64,000 nt of DNA from Cryomorphaceae bacterium (GTDB lineage Bacteria > Bacteroidota > Bacteroidia > Flavobacteriales_D > Parvicellaceae): contig CAJJBV010000002.1 of NCBI GenBank assembly GCA_905182525.1, positions 248,001 to 312,000 on the forward strand, read 5' to 3'. The position numbers were made by a program, and so were the translations under genes. Below the pieces are notes generated by a model. It was given only the letters and a program-made list of their open reading frames with translations, searched no databases and was not told the DNA's origin. Of this stretch, positions 49,456 through 59,164 are shown in pieces. Positions within the stretch are counted from its first letter, which is position 1; each line of letters starts with the position of its first letter.

Positions 49456-51771
49456 ATGTACGTAGTAAAAAGAGACGGAAGAAGAGAAGCAGTTAAGTTT
49501 GACAAAATCACAGCTAGGATAAAAAAGTTATGCTATGGGCTTAATCCGTTGGTTGCTCCTGAAAAAGTGGCCATGAAGGTTATTGAAGGCCTATTTGATG
49601 GTGTTACAACAAGTGAATTAGATAATCTAGCTGCAGAAGTAGCTGCCACAAATACAATAACACATCCAGATTATGCATTGCTAGCTTCCCGAATTGCCGT
49701 TTCTAATCTACATAAAAACACAAAAAAATCGTTTTCAGAAACAATAAAAGATTTATATAATTATATAGATCCCAAGACGGCTAAAAAGGCACCATTAATT
49801 TCGGATGAAGTATACAACATTATTGCTAAAAATGCTGATGTTTTAGACTCTACTATTATATATGATAGAGATTTTAGATATGATTTTTTTGGGTTTAAAA
49901 CCTTAGAAAGATCCTATTTGTTAAAGTTGAAAGGTCAAGTTGCAGAACGCCCTCAGCAAATGTTAATGAGAGTTGCGGTTGGAATTCATAAAGAAGATTT
50001 AGACTCCGCAATAGAAACTTATAATTATATGAGCGAAGGGTGGTTTACACATGCTACTCCTACATTATTTAATTCAGGAACACCAAAGCCTCAAATGTCT
50101 TCATGTTTTCTTTTAACTACAAAAGAAGATAGTATTCCAGGTATTTATGATACTCTAAAGCAATGTGCGCAAATTTCCCAGTCAGCGGGAGGGATAGGTT
50201 TATCAATTCACGACATAAGAGCGATGGGGTCTTATATTAAAGGTACTAATGGTACGTCAAACGGTATTGTGCCAATGCTAAGAGTTTTTAATGATACTGC
50301 AAGATATGTCGATCAAGGTGGTGGAAAAAGAAAAGGATCTTTTGCCATATATATGGAACCTTGGCATGCCGATGTTTTTGATTTCCTAGATTTAAGAAAA
50401 AATCATGGTAAAGAAGAGCAGCGGGCTAGAGATTTATTTTATGCTTTATGGACTCCAGATTTGTTCATGAAAAGAGTAGAGGAGAATGGAGATTGGACTT
50501 TAATGTGTCCACATGAATGCCCAGGTCTATCGGATACTCATGGTAAAAACTTTGAAAAGCTTTATACAAAATACGAGTCAGAAGGTAAGGGAAGAAAAAC
50601 AATTAAAGCACAAGAATTATGGTTTAAAATTCTAGAAAGTCAGATTGAGACAGGAACACCATATATGCTTTACAAAGATTCTGCAAATGAGAAATCAAAT
50701 CAGAAAAATTTAGGAACTATAAAGTCATCTAATTTATGCACTGAAATTATTGAATATACTGCACCGGACGAAGTAGCTGTTTGTAACCTTGCTTCAATTG
50801 CCCTCCCAAAATTTGTTATTGATGGTAAATTTGATCATGAAAAGCTTTTTAAGGTTACTTACAGAGTTACAAAGAACCTAGATAAAGTAATTGATGCTAA
50901 TTACTATCCAGTACCGGAAGCAAGAAATTCCAACATGAGACACCGTCCTATTGGAATTGGTGTTCAGGGTTTAGCAGATGCTTTTATTTTAATGCGTCAA
51001 GCATTTGAGTCTAAAGAAGCAAAACAACTTAATAAGGATATTTTTGAAACTATATATTATGCTGCTTTAACAGCTTCTAAGGATTTAGCTATTGAAAAAG
51101 GAACATATGAATCTTATAAGGGTTCTCCAGTATCTAAAGGTATATTGCAATTTGATATGTGGAACGTAAAACCTTCAGACAGATGGGAGTGGGATTTGCT
51201 TCGTGAAGAAATTCAAAAGAATGGTGTAAGAAATTCGTTATTAGTTGCTCCAATGCCAACTGCATCTACCGCTCAAATACTTGGAAATAACGAATGTTTT
51301 GAACCTTATACTTCTAATATATACACAAGAAGAGTATTATCTGGAGAATTTATTATTGTAAACAAGCATTTACTAAGAGACTTAGTCAAACTTGGAATAT
51401 GGGATGATAGACTTAAGAACAAGTTAATGGCATCTAATGGTTCTATCCAAAATATTGATGAGATTCCTGAAAATATTAAAAACCTATATAAAACTGCATG
51501 GGAAATATCTCAAAAAGTTTTGTTAGATATGGCAGCTGATAGAGGTGCATTTATTGACCAGTCACAGTCACTTAATATATTCATGGAAAATGCGAATTTC
51601 GCAAAATTAACTTCAATGCATTTTTATGGATGGAAAGCCGGTCTTAAGACAGGAATGTATTATTTAAGAACAAAATCAGCCACCGATGCTATCAAATTTA
51701 CTTTAGATAAAGAGGCAATGTCTGAACCTACAGCAAAAGTTGAAGAAGTAGTTGAAGTTGTAAAGAAGTAA
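49456..51771 (+). CDS. nrdA: Ribonucleoside-diphosphate reductase, alpha subunit (class Ia)
   Basis: 771 residues. It reduces NDPs to dNDPs. An amino-terminal ATP-cone ([17 protein letters not shown]) for allosteric control is followed by the catalytic barrel: [31 protein letters not shown] with CNLASIALP, and [20 protein letters not shown]. An intact ATP-cone suggests dATP inhibition. It is cotranscribed with nrdB; the hydrolase follows by 23 nt. Confidence 0.97.
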   Translation: MYVVKRDGRREAVKFDKITARIKKLCYGLNPLVAPEKVAMKVIEGLFDGVTTSELDNLAAEVAATNTITHPDYALLASRIAVSNLHKNTKKSFSETIKDLYNYIDPKTAKKAPLISDEVYNIIAKNADVLDSTIIYDRDFRYDFFGFKTLERSYLLKLKGQVAERPQQMLMRVAVGIHKEDLDSAIETYNYMSEGWFTHATPTLFNSGTPKPQMSSCFLLTTKEDSIPGIYDTLKQCAQISQSAGGIGLSIHDIRAMGSYIKGTNGTSNGIVPMLRVFNDTARYVDQGGGKRKGSFAIYMEPWHADVFDFLDLRKNHGKEEQRARDLFYALWTPDLFMKRVEENGDWTLMCPHECPGLSDTHGKNFEKLYTKYESEGKGRKTIKAQELWFKILESQIETGTPYMLYKDSANEKSNQKNLGTIKSSNLCTEIIEYTAPDEVAVCNLASIALPKFVIDGKFDHEKLFKVTYRVTKNLDKVIDANYYPVPEARNSNMRHRPIGIGVQGLADAFILMRQAFESKEAKQLNKDIFETIYYAALTASKDLAIEKGTYESYKGSPVSKGILQFDMWNVKPSDRWEWDLLREEIQKNGVRNSLLVAPMPTASTAQILGNNECFEPYTSNIYTRRVLSGEFIIVNKHLLRDLVKLGIWDDRLKNKLMASNGSIQNIDEIPENIKNLYKTAWEISQKVLLDMAADRGAFIDQSQSLNIFMENANFAKLTSMHFYGWKAGLKTGMYYLRTKSATDAIKFTLDKEAMSEPTAKVEEVVEVVKK

Positions 51772-51794
51772 TTTCACCATTTAATAAATAGATT

Positions 51795-52641
51795 GTGAAT
51801 ATTCAATTAAATATTGTACGTCTATACTTTAAACTTATTTCTTTATTTGCCCCAAAATTTGCTGGTGCAAAAGCATTTAAACTATTTCAAAAAGTTCGAA
51901 TCAAAAGTATTCGTAAAAGAGAAGAAGACTTTTATACAAAGGCAAATCACTTTAAAGTAACCTCCTCTAAAGAAGATATAAACTGTTATGAGTTGGGGGC
52001 AGGTAATTCAGATATCGTTTTTTTATTACATGGTTGGGAATCTAATGCTGGAAGTCTCTCCAAATTTGCTTACCAATTAGCCGAAAATAATTATAGAGTT
52101 ATTAGCTTTGATTTACCCGGTCATGCTAAGTATAATTCAAAGCTATACCAATCTTGCCGAATGCAAAAATGCATTTACTAATGTTATAGAATTTGTAAAA
52201 CCTAAAAAGCCATTTAGTGTTTTATCTCATTCTTTTGGTTCTGCAGTTTCTGCTTACACCTTGTCAAATTTGAACTACAAAATAAATAAACTTGTTTTTT
52301 TAACCTCTCCAAATTCAATATTAGAAATTTTTATAGATTTCAAGAAATTAATTGGGTTACCTAGCACTGCTTTTTCTTATCTACTTGAAAAGGCAGATTT
52401 ACTAGCAAATGAAAAAATTAAAGACTTTAGTATTGATGAAAAATTAAAGAATTTTACTTTTTCAAAATTGCTTTTAATTCATGATGAGTACGATAAGATT
52501 ATTCCTTTTAAGAATTCTGAGGAAATAAAAAGCCTACACGAAGCTGATTCAGTACTTATAAAACACAAAAAAATAGGACACTATAAAATGCTTTGGAATC
52601 AAAACGTAATTGACGAAACATTACTTTTTTTAAAAAAATAA
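51795..52641 (+). pseudogene. Alpha/beta hydrolase, split by a single-base frameshift
   Basis: The amino-terminal half (GTG start at 51795) has DIVFLLHGWESNAGS and ends soon after VISFDLPGHAK. Near 52139-52141 one extra A in TCAAAG shifts the frame, and the rest continues as SYTNLAECKNAFTNVIEF. The triad survives across the two halves: nucleophile Ser in LSHSFGSAVS, Asp in HDEYDKIIP and His in KKIGHYKML. Removing one base restores about 280 continuous residues. A recent inactivating mutation or a homopolymer sequencing error are both possible. The substrate is unknown. Confidence 0.75.
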
Positions 52642-52662
52642 AAGGCACCTATAGGTGCCTTT
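52641..52662. terminator. Bidirectional terminator between hydrolase and SPFH gene
   Basis: Perfect inverted repeat AAAGGCACC-TATA-GGTGCCTTT with A-rich and T-rich flanks on both sides, between two convergent genes. Confidence 0.85.
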
Positions 52663-52689
52663 AAATTATTAGAGTAGTTTAAAAAACTA

Positions 52690-53550
52690 TTATTTTAATC
52701 CTTTAATTACTGAAGTTCCAGCTCCAAAAACATTATCCTGTCCGTATGGTGATCCTTTTCCGTCTGCATAACCTTTCCATTTTACAAGCTCAATATAGTT
52801 AGGAGATCTTGTAAGTTGCTGCTGAACTAATCTTATTTCTTCTGCTCTACCTTGAGCTCTTAAAATAGCAGCAGTCTTTTCACCTTCAGCTTTCATAATT
52901 TCTGCATTTGCTAAATATTGTTGTTCTTCTTCTAATTCTTTAGCTTTTTGATTTCTTTGTTTTTGAGTTTCCTTTTCTGTAATAGCAACTTTCACATTTT
53001 CTGGTAAATTTACATCTGCTATTTCACAAAAATTATAAGAAATAAAGTTTGCAGGAAATTCAGATTGAAAAATAGTATCCATTTCTGTTTCTAAAGCTTC
53101 TCTTTTTGTAGAGTAAATTTCTTCATAAGTATATCTGCCAATAACATCTTTAATAACACCTCTTACCTTTGCATCAATAAAAGAACTCTCAAAAGCTTTA
53201 CCATGTTTTAAATGTAATTTTGCAGTATTGTTTATCATAGGGTTGTAATTAATAGTTACATCAATACCAATTTCCATTCCGTTCTTTTCCATAACCTTAG
53301 AACTATAGTTTCTACTCTGCTGTAGGATATTATATGTTATCATTTCATTCCAAGGAGCAATAAAAACAGTTCCTTCAGTATAAGATGCATTTTGTTCAAT
53401 TCCACCGGTATAGGGTCTGTAGATAAACCCCTCTTCACCAGGATTTACATCTGTCCAAGACATAAAAAATAAAGAGACTAAGATTAATCCAATACCTCCG
53501 AATAAAGTTGCTTTTAAAATGTTTTTTGGTTCTATTTCTATTTCGCTCAT
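52690..53550 (-). CDS. Prohibitin/SPFH-domain membrane protein
   Basis: 286 residues. One amino-terminal membrane helix (LFGGIGLILVSLFFM) is followed by an SPFH domain (GEEGFIYRPYTGGI, YNILQQSRNYSS, FIDAKVRGVIKDVIGRYTYEEIYS) and a long charged helix (EKETQKQRNQKAKELEEEQQ split by alanines). It ends in a short tail. SPFH proteins form large membrane rings and often modulate proteases such as FtsH; the partner here is unknown. It overlaps the next small membrane protein by 4 nt. Confidence 0.88.
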   Translation of the reverse strand: MSEIEIEPKNILKATLFGGIGLILVSLFFMSWTDVNPGEEGFIYRPYTGGIEQNASYTEGTVFIAPWNEMITYNILQQSRNYSSKVMEKNGMEIGIDVTINYNPMINNTAKLHLKHGKAFESSFIDAKVRGVIKDVIGRYTYEEIYSTKREALETEMDTIFQSEFPANFISYNFCEIADVNLPENVKVAITEKETQKQRNQKAKELEEEQQYLANAEIMKAEGEKTAAILRAQGRAEEIRLVQQQLTRSPNYIELVKWKGYADGKGSPYGQDNVFGAGTSVIKGLK

Positions 53551-53729
53551 GATTTTGGTTTGTTAATTATTGTTTTGTATGTATTATATATTGCAAGTAT
53601 GTTCAAAAATAATGCCAAGATTTTTAAAATAGGATGTGTTTTTATTACATACATAATCGTAACCACGAATAGTAGTGCAGCTAAGGTTACATTTAAAATT
53701 ATACTAAGAATATATTTATTTTTATTCAT
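53547..53729 (-). CDS. Small two-helix membrane protein, unknown
   Basis: 60 residues from the ATG at 53729, which overlaps the fumC stop (TAATG). Two hydrophobic stretches (ILSIILNVTLAALLFVVTIM and HPILKILALFLNILAIYNTY) indicate two membrane helices. Its stop overlaps the SPFH start by 4 nt, so the trio fumC, small protein and SPFH protein is translationally chained. I recognise no family; assisting the SPFH protein is a guess from position. Confidence 0.65.
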   Translation of the reverse strand: MNKNKYILSIILNVTLAALLFVVTIMYVIKTHPILKILALFLNILAIYNTYKTIINKPKS

Positions 53730-55114
53730 TATATCATTTTTTTTGGATTGACCCACTCATCATACTCCTCAGAAGTGACATACCCTAAGTTGATTGCTTC
53801 CTCTTTCAAGGTTGTCCCATTTTTGTGGGCAGTATTAGCTATTTCTGCTGCTTTATAGTATCCTATTTTATTATTTAATGCTGTAACTAACATTAATGAA
53901 TTATTTAATAATTTTTCAATATTAGCATAGTTTGGCTCAATTCCTTTTGCGCAATGGTCATTAAATGACAAACTGGCATCTCCTAATATTGTAGCGCTTT
54001 CAATTAAATTCTTTGCCATCATTGGTTTAAAAACATTCAATTCATAATGACCTTGAGTACCTCCAATAGTAACTGCAACATCGTTTCCCATCACTTGAGC
54101 ACAAACCATAGTCAATGCTTCACATTGAGTAGGATTAACTTTTCCTGGCATAATAGATGATCCAGGTTCATTGGCAGGAATGATTAGTTCACCAATTCCA
54201 GATCTTGGTCCAGAAGCTAACATCCTAATATCGTTAGCAATTTTATTTAATGAAACTGCTAGCTGTTTTAAAGCACCATGAGTTTCTACAACAGCATCAT
54301 GAGCGGCTAGTGCTTCAAATTTATTTTCTGCAGTTATAAAAGGTAAGTTGGTTAATTTAGCAATATTCTCTGCAACTTTAATTGAATATCCCTTAGGTGT
54401 ATTTAACCCAGTTCCCACCGCAGTTCCTCCTAAAGCTAATTCGCTCAAATGACCTAATGTATTTCTAAGTGCTTTCAAACCGTGTTCTAGTTGAGATGCA
54501 TATCCTGAAAATACTTGACCTAATGTTAATGGAGTCGCATCCATAAGATGAGTTCTTCCTATTTTAACTACATCCTTGAATTTAACAGATTTTTCTTCTA
54601 TAGTTTTTTGAAGTTCAGAAATTTTCGGGATTGTTTTTTCTACAATTACTTTATATGACGCTACGTGCATTGCAGTAGGAAAGGTATCATTTGATGACTG
54701 AGATTTATTTACATCATCATTGGCTTTTAAAGAAGTATTACCTTTTTCTAGTGACCCACCATTTATAACATGAGCTCTATTTGCAATTACTTCATTGACA
54801 TTCATATTACTTTGAGTTCCTGAACCTGTTTGCCACACAACTAACGGAAATTCATTATTTAATTTATTGTCTAATATTTCCTCACAGACTTTAGATATTA
54901 AATCTTTTTTCTTTTCATCTAATACCCCAAGCTCAAAATTAGTAATAGCTGCAGCTTTTTTTAAGATTGCAAAAGCATGAATAATTTCTATGGGCATAGA
55001 TCCAGGAGCACCAATTTTAAAATTATTTCTTGACCTTTCAGTTTGAGCACCCCAGTATTTGCTAGAATCAACTTTTATTTCTCCAATGGTATCTTTTTCA
55101 ATTCTAAAGCTCAT
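53729..55114 (-). CDS. fumC: Fumarate hydratase, class II
   Basis: 461 residues, oxygen-stable tetramer. It hydrates fumarate to malate in the TCA cycle. Amino-terminal [23 protein letters not shown] (broken by Asp-Ser), then [31 protein letters not shown], and the signature [15 protein letters not shown]. It works directly after succinate dehydrogenase (sdhCAB, 23 kb), though unlinked. It lies behind its own promoter. Confidence 0.97.
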   Translation of the reverse strand: MSFRIEKDTIGEIKVDSSKYWGAQTERSRNNFKIGAPGSMPIEIIHAFAILKKAAAITNFELGVLDEKKKDLISKVCEEILDNKLNNEFPLVVWQTGSGTQSNMNVNEVIANRAHVINGGSLEKGNTSLKANDDVNKSQSSNDTFPTAMHVASYKVIVEKTIPKISELQKTIEEKSVKFKDVVKIGRTHLMDATPLTLGQVFSGYASQLEHGLKALRNTLGHLSELALGGTAVGTGLNTPKGYSIKVAENIAKLTNLPFITAENKFEALAAHDAVVETHGALKQLAVSLNKIANDIRMLASGPRSGIGELIIPANEPGSSIMPGKVNPTQCEALTMVCAQVMGNDVAVTIGGTQGHYELNVFKPMMAKNLIESATILGDASLSFNDHCAKGIEPNYANIEKLLNNSLMLVTALNNKIGYYKAAEIANTAHKNGTTLKEEAINLGYVTSEEYDEWVNPKKMI

Positions 55115-55153
55115 TTTTAATTTTTATTACTAATTTAGATTAACTTTTTAATA

Positions 55154-55187
55154 CAAATTTAAAAACATATGGCTATAGGTACAGCAA
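55154..55187 (-). promoter_or_regulatory. Promoter for fumC
   Basis: On the minus strand, TTG (55185-55187), a 23-nt spacer and TAAATTTG (55154-55161), ending 39 nt before the fumC ATG. It matches the Bacteroidota promoter pattern and overlaps the start of a small plus-strand ORF. Confidence 0.55.
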
Positions 55188-55324
55188 TCTTTCTATTTTT
55201 CTTTGGTATGGCTTTTTGGGTGCTATTGTTTTTAAGTGGTTTTATTGGTCTTTGGGTTCAATGGGGAATAATAGAAATTACCAAAGCGCAACTATCCAAA
55301 AGAGGGATAATTAAAGATGTTTAA
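55169..55324 (+). CDS. Small membrane protein ORF, unknown
   Basis: 51 codons from ATG at 55169. The product has a long hydrophobic amino-terminal half (MAIGTAIFLFFFGMAFWVLL and FLSGFIGLWVQWGI) then a charged tail (KAQLSKRGIIKDV), consistent with one or two membrane helices with a positive-inside end. Its TAA shares TTAA with the convergent arsC-like stop, the same 4-nt tail-to-tail overlap seen at other gene pairs in this window. I recognise no family. Confidence 0.5.
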   Translation: MAIGTAIFLFFFGMAFWVLLFLSGFIGLWVQWGIIEITKAQLSKRGIIKDV

Positions 55325-55662
55325 TTAATAAGTTTTAAAAAGTTTTCTTTTGGCCTTCCAATTTCTGCTGAATTATCATTTTCTAAAATAGGTCTTTCAA
55401 TAAGCTTAGGTTCTTTTATCATCCAATCAATTAATTCTTCATTAGTAAAAGATTTCTCTTTAATATTTTCCTTGTAAAAAGATTCATTTTTTCTAATTAG
55501 GTCTAATGCAGTCATCTTTAATTTTTCAATTAGAACTAATAAATCAGCTTTATTAATTTTATCTGTCATGTAATTTATAACCTCAGGATGAATATCCTTT
55601 TCGTTTAGAAATGCTAAACCTTCTCTACTTTTTCTGCATCTATTATTGTGGTAATATTTCAT
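55321..55662 (-). CDS. ArsC/Spx-family glutaredoxin-like protein
   Basis: 113 residues. A thioredoxin-fold protein with the ArsC active-site segment NNRCRKSREGL (Cys 9) and carboxy-terminal ELIDWMIKEPKLIERPIL plus AEIGRPKENF, like the arsenate reductase catalytic Arg region. The family includes arsenate reductases (YffB-like) and regulators; no ars genes are nearby, so arsenate reduction is uncertain. The ATG abuts the prfB stop with no gap. Confidence 0.85.
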   Translation of the reverse strand: MKYYHNNRCRKSREGLAFLNEKDIHPEVINYMTDKINKADLLVLIEKLKMTALDLIRKNESFYKENIKEKSFTNEELIDWMIKEPKLIERPILENDNSAEIGRPKENFLKLIN

Positions 55663-56752
55663 TTATTTTGATTTTCCGTAACTCATTAAAAAAGAATTTA
55701 AAAAAGGCTGTAGCTCTCCGTCTAGCACTTTAAAGGGATCGTTGCTTTGAAAATTTGTTCTATGATCCTTCACTCTTTTGTCATCTAAAACATAGCTTCT
55801 AATTTGTGAGCCCCATTCAATTTTCATTTTTCCAGCTTCAATTTCATCTTGTTTTTCTCTTCTTTCTCTTAATTCTAATTCATAAAGTTGAGACCTAAGT
55901 AATTGCATTGCTTTTTCTCTGTTATTGTGTTGAGATCTGGTTTCAGTGTTTTCAATCACTATTCCAGTTGGTGCATGTTTTAACCTTACTCCAGTTTCAA
56001 CTTTGTTTACATTTTGACCTCCGGCTCCTCCACTTCTAAAAGTATCCCAGCTAATATCCGCAGGACTGATTTCTATTTCAATTGTGTCATCAACACTTGG
56101 ATAAACATATACTGAGGAGAAAGATGTCATTCTTTTACCTTGAGCATTAAATGGACTTATCCTTACCAGCCTATGAACACCATTTTCACCTTTAAGATAT
56201 CCAAAAGCTGAATCTCCTGATATTTCAAGAGTAACAGTTTTGATTCCAGCAACATCACCATCTTGAGAATGAATTTCTTTGACTTTATATCCATTTTTTT
56301 CGCACCACATTAAGTACATCCTCATTAACATAGCACTCCAGTCACAACTTTCTGTGCCACCTGCACCAGCTGTTATTTGAAGAATAGCGTCCAAATGATC
56401 TTCTTCAGATGAAAGCATGTTTTTAAGTTCTAAATCATCAAGTTTTTTAGTTAATTCTTCGTATTGTCTTAATACTTCTTCTTCTGTTGCTTCACCCTCC
56501 TTAAAGAATTCAAATAGTACTTGGGTGTCTTCTAGATTTGTTTTTAAATTATCATAAGATTTAACCCATGATTTTTTATTTTTAATTGATTTTAGAACTA
56601 TCTCAGCTTTTTTTGGGTCATTCCAAAATTCAGGATCTTGAGTAATTAACTCTTCTTCTTTAATTAACTCTCTTTTCTGGTCAATGTCAAAGATACCCCC
56701 TTAACGCATGCAGACGATCTTTAATTATTTTTAATTGCTCAATTGAAATCAT
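55663..56752 (-). CDS. prfB: Peptide chain release factor 2, made by programmed +1 frameshift
   Basis: 362 residues after frameshifting. It recognises UGA and UAA stop codons. Zero frame starts at ATG 56750-56752 and gives [21 protein letters not shown], then in-frame TGA at 56687-56689. A +1 shift reads GAC from 56688 and continues to 55663. The GGQ loop is in [16 protein letters not shown]. Amino-terminal helical domain, SPF-type recognition region ([14 protein letters not shown] nearby) and carboxy-terminal domain are complete. Annotating only the long frame would lose about 110 residues. Confidence 0.96.
56685..56703 (-). promoter_or_regulatory. RF2 programmed frameshift site
   Basis: Minus-strand AGGGGGTATCTTTGAC: an internal Shine-Dalgarno-like AGGGGG, slippery CTT, then TGA followed by C. 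It matches the E. coli prfB site. Low RF2 makes the ribosome pause at UGA and slip +1, so RF2 autoregulates its synthesis. A functional anti-SD interaction is implied here. Confidence 0.95.
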
Positions 56753-56785
56753 TGTTTAGAATATTCACAATGTTAATAGAAAAAT

Positions 56786-57661
56786 TTATCTTAATCTTAA
56801 TTTGTCCCCATTATTTAAACCTTTTTTCAAAATTAAATCATTTCTTTTTTTCAAGCTTTTAAGTTTCACACCATAGAATTGAGAAATAGAGATTAAACTT
56901 TCATTTTTATTATATGTATGAATCTTCACTTTTCCTTTTTTTCTTTTAGGTTGAATAAATACTATTGTTCCCTCTGCTAAAATATTAGTTTCTTTAGAGT
57001 CGTTATACTTTTGTAGTTGCCATAATTTTATATTTAAATCTTTAGCGATTGTCATATAAGTATCTTGGTTTTCTGATTTAACATATTTGATTCTATTTGG
57101 ATGCATGTAAATATTTCTTATTTCAGAAATAAATTCAATTTCTACATCTTTATCATCAAAAATATTTAATTTATTATCTTCTATAATCTTTATTAATAAT
57201 TCAGGATATTTCTTATTTGTCGCATAACCAGCTTTTTTTAATCCTCTAGCCCAAGATTTATAATCAGTTATTTTATAATCAAAAAGAAAAGCATAACGAC
57301 TATATTTATTAAGAAATAGAGAGTGATCTTTGAAAGATTCTAATGGACTTTTATATTTTCTAAAACATTCATTTTTTTTATCATCGTCTTCAAATATTTT
57401 TTTTCCTTCCCATCCATGACATTTTATTCCGAAGTGATTATTTGCTTTAACCGCTAGCTTAGAATTGCCATTATTACTTTCTAAAATTCCTTGAGCTAAG
57501 GTAATACTTGCCGGTATTTTATATTGACGCATTTGTTTTACTGCTAATGCTGAATATTTTGTTATGTATTGTTTTCTTGTTAGATTTTGGCTAAATATTT
57601 CACTAAATGAAATAAGCATTATAAAACTTACAACAAGGTTAATTTTTATTTTATAATTCAT
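56786..57661 (-). CDS. Exported glucosaminidase (GH73) with two LysM domains
   Basis: 291 residues. A signal peptide (MNYKIKINLVVSFIMLISFS and following) is followed by a GH73 catalytic domain: IPASITLAQGILESNNGNS with the catalytic Glu, NNHFGIKCHGWEGKKIF and a conserved YKSPLESFKDHS. The carboxy end has two LysM-type repeats (DTYMTIAKDLNIKLWQLQKYN and the NESLISISQFYGVKLKSL unit). It should cleave peptidoglycan glycan strands. The start overlaps the GGGP synthase stop by 4 nt. Confidence 0.92.
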   Translation of the reverse strand: MNYKIKINLVVSFIMLISFSEIFSQNLTRKQYITKYSALAVKQMRQYKIPASITLAQGILESNNGNSKLAVKANNHFGIKCHGWEGKKIFEDDDKKNECFRKYKSPLESFKDHSLFLNKYSRYAFLFDYKITDYKSWARGLKKAGYATNKKYPELLIKIIEDNKLNIFDDKDVEIEFISEIRNIYMHPNRIKYVKSENQDTYMTIAKDLNIKLWQLQKYNDSKETNILAEGTIVFIQPKRKKGKVKIHTYNKNESLISISQFYGVKLKSLKKRNDLILKKGLNNGDKLRLR

Positions 57662-58392
57662 TTTTTCGAAGATCTTTTATCAAATAGAAAAATATTATTA
57701 AAGTCTTTTTCAACTGAAGTGCCAATAACTGCAATGTCAGCACCTGCATTCCATACATTTTCCAAATCTTCTTGACTATTAATCCCCCCGCCTACAATTA
57801 ATGGAATACTAATAACTTTATTGACAGATTTGATCATTTCATTTTGAACAGTAAATTTAGCACCTGATCCTTTATCTAAATAAATGAATTGTAATCCCAA
57901 TTGCTCTCCAGCAAGAGCTGTAGCAGCAGCAATATCGAATTTATCTTTAGGAATGGGTAATGACTCACTTATGTAAATGGCAGAGGTCAAATTCTCACCT
58001 TCAATTAGCATATAACCACAAGGGAGAATTTCAAGATTAGTCGCTTTTATTTTAAACGCTGATTTTACATGTTGCCCAATCAATAGATCAGAATTTCTGC
58101 CACTAATTAGTGAAAGCAAAAACAAGCCATCAGCATAATCGGTAATCTGTTGATTGTCTCCTGGAAAAATTATAACAGGCTTAGTAGAAACATTTGTAAT
58201 TAACTTAGCATATTCACTAAATTTTTCATGATTGATTAGACTTCCGCCTACTAAAATAAAATCACAACTAGACTTATTAATTAAGGAAATTAAATTATCA
58301 ACTTCATCAAAATGAAGCTTGTCAGGGTCTATTAAAACACACCAAATTTTTTCTTTTTTTGATATTTTATCTTTGATATATTCTTTAATCAT
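57658..58392 (-). CDS. Geranylgeranylglyceryl-phosphate synthase family protein (GGGPS/PcrB)
   Basis: 244 residues, TIM barrel. Marks: WCVLIDPDKLHFDEV, DFILVGGSLI, KPVIIFPGDNQQITDYADG, LEILPCGYMLIEG, YLDKGSGA and IPLIVGGGINS with phosphate-binding GADIAVIGTSVE. It joins a long prenyl diphosphate to glycerol-1-phosphate, the first ether bond of archaeal lipids. Bacteroidota homologues have been shown active in vitro, but the in vivo product is unclear. Cotranscribed with the glucosaminidase. Confidence 0.92.
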   Translation of the reverse strand: MIKEYIKDKISKKEKIWCVLIDPDKLHFDEVDNLISLINKSSCDFILVGGSLINHEKFSEYAKLITNVSTKPVIIFPGDNQQITDYADGLFLLSLISGRNSDLLIGQHVKSAFKIKATNLEILPCGYMLIEGENLTSAIYISESLPIPKDKFDIAAATALAGEQLGLQFIYLDKGSGAKFTVQNEMIKSVNKVISIPLIVGGGINSQEDLENVWNAGADIAVIGTSVEKDFNNIFLFDKRSSKK

Positions 58393-58449
58393 GATTAATA
58401 AGGTAATCTAGGTTGAAAGCTAAAAAAAAATTCTTAAAATCAATGATAC

Positions 58450-59001
58450 TTATTTTACTGAAAACGAGAATTCTGGATGCACACAATAACCTTTAAATTC
58501 ATTATTATTTTTTTTGATTATTAAATGGTCATTAAATAAAACAGTTTTATCCTTTATTATTTTGTAAAGAACTTCTTTCATACACCAATTCTGTATAAGG
58601 TCTTCTAAATGATTGCCATTTGTAAAGTCTTCTTTATTTAGAAATTTATGTTTGATTCTGGAGATATCTCTATTTCGAGACTCAATATCAATACCACATG
58701 GATAATCGGCGATTATTATTGCTATAATTTGATTTGTGTGAGTTATGGAAATGTTTTTCTTTGAATTTTCAATGTGTGGTATCTTATTTTTAGAGACTAA
58801 AACCCCTTCTTTACATAGTTCGTTAAATAGCATTTTAGTTCCATAAATTTGCCATTTTCTTTTTTCATTTTTAATTTGATTAATTTCTTTATGATAGTTT
58901 GGGTAAATTATACCACAGTGATTGGAATCATATTCTGAATTAGAAAACTCCCATATTCCTATTTTATAACTAGGCTTTGATAATATTTTAATTAGTGGCA
59001 A
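58450..59001 (-). CDS. 4'-phosphopantetheinyl transferase superfamily protein
   Basis: 183 residues. It transfers phosphopantetheine from CoA to carrier proteins. Metal- and CoA-binding motifs: ISITHTNQIIAIII, CGIDIESRNRD and WCMKEVLYKIIKD (the W-x-x-K-E-A/V motif). It is short, intermediate between AcpS and Sfp types. Acyl carrier protein is the probable target. It is 57 nt upstream of the GGGPS gene on the same strand. Confidence 0.9.
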   Translation of the reverse strand: MPLIKILSKPSYKIGIWEFSNSEYDSNHCGIIYPNYHKEINQIKNEKRKWQIYGTKMLFNELCKEGVLVSKNKIPHIENSKKNISITHTNQIIAIIIADYPCGIDIESRNRDISRIKHKFLNKEDFTNGNHLEDLIQNWCMKEVLYKIIKDKTVLFNDHLIIKKNNNEFKGYCVHPEFSFSVK

Positions 59002-59071
59002 AACTTAATTTTAAAAGTACTTTTTTTAAATCAAATTATAATCCAGTATTAAAATAAATGTCTTTTTTAAG

Positions 59072-59099
59072 TTGAATTAAATTGACCTATTTATATTTG
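59072..59099 (+). promoter_or_regulatory. Promoter for the cysS operon
   Basis: TTG at 59072-59074, a 17-nt spacer and TATATTTG at 59092-59099 (perfect TAnnTTTG). The cysS ATG begins 65 nt downstream. It may drive the close-packed genes as far as the right edge. Confidence 0.55.
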
Positions 59100-59164
59100 T
59101 TGTAAATTTTAAAAAAATGACTGTTAAATATGAAAACATATTTTTCTATTTCTAGTAAAAATTA

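Noticed and set aside
51771-51795. Hydrolase as a functional extension of the nrd operon
   Set aside because: Close spacing only; no functional link is evident and the gene is frame-broken.
55321-55662. Arsenic-resistance locus
   Set aside because: Only one ArsC/Spx-like protein is present, with no arsR, arsB or acr3 neighbour.
55663-56418. prfB starting at the internal ATG at 56418
   Set aside because: The upstream sequence keeps RF2 homology through the +1 frameshift site to the ATG at 56752.
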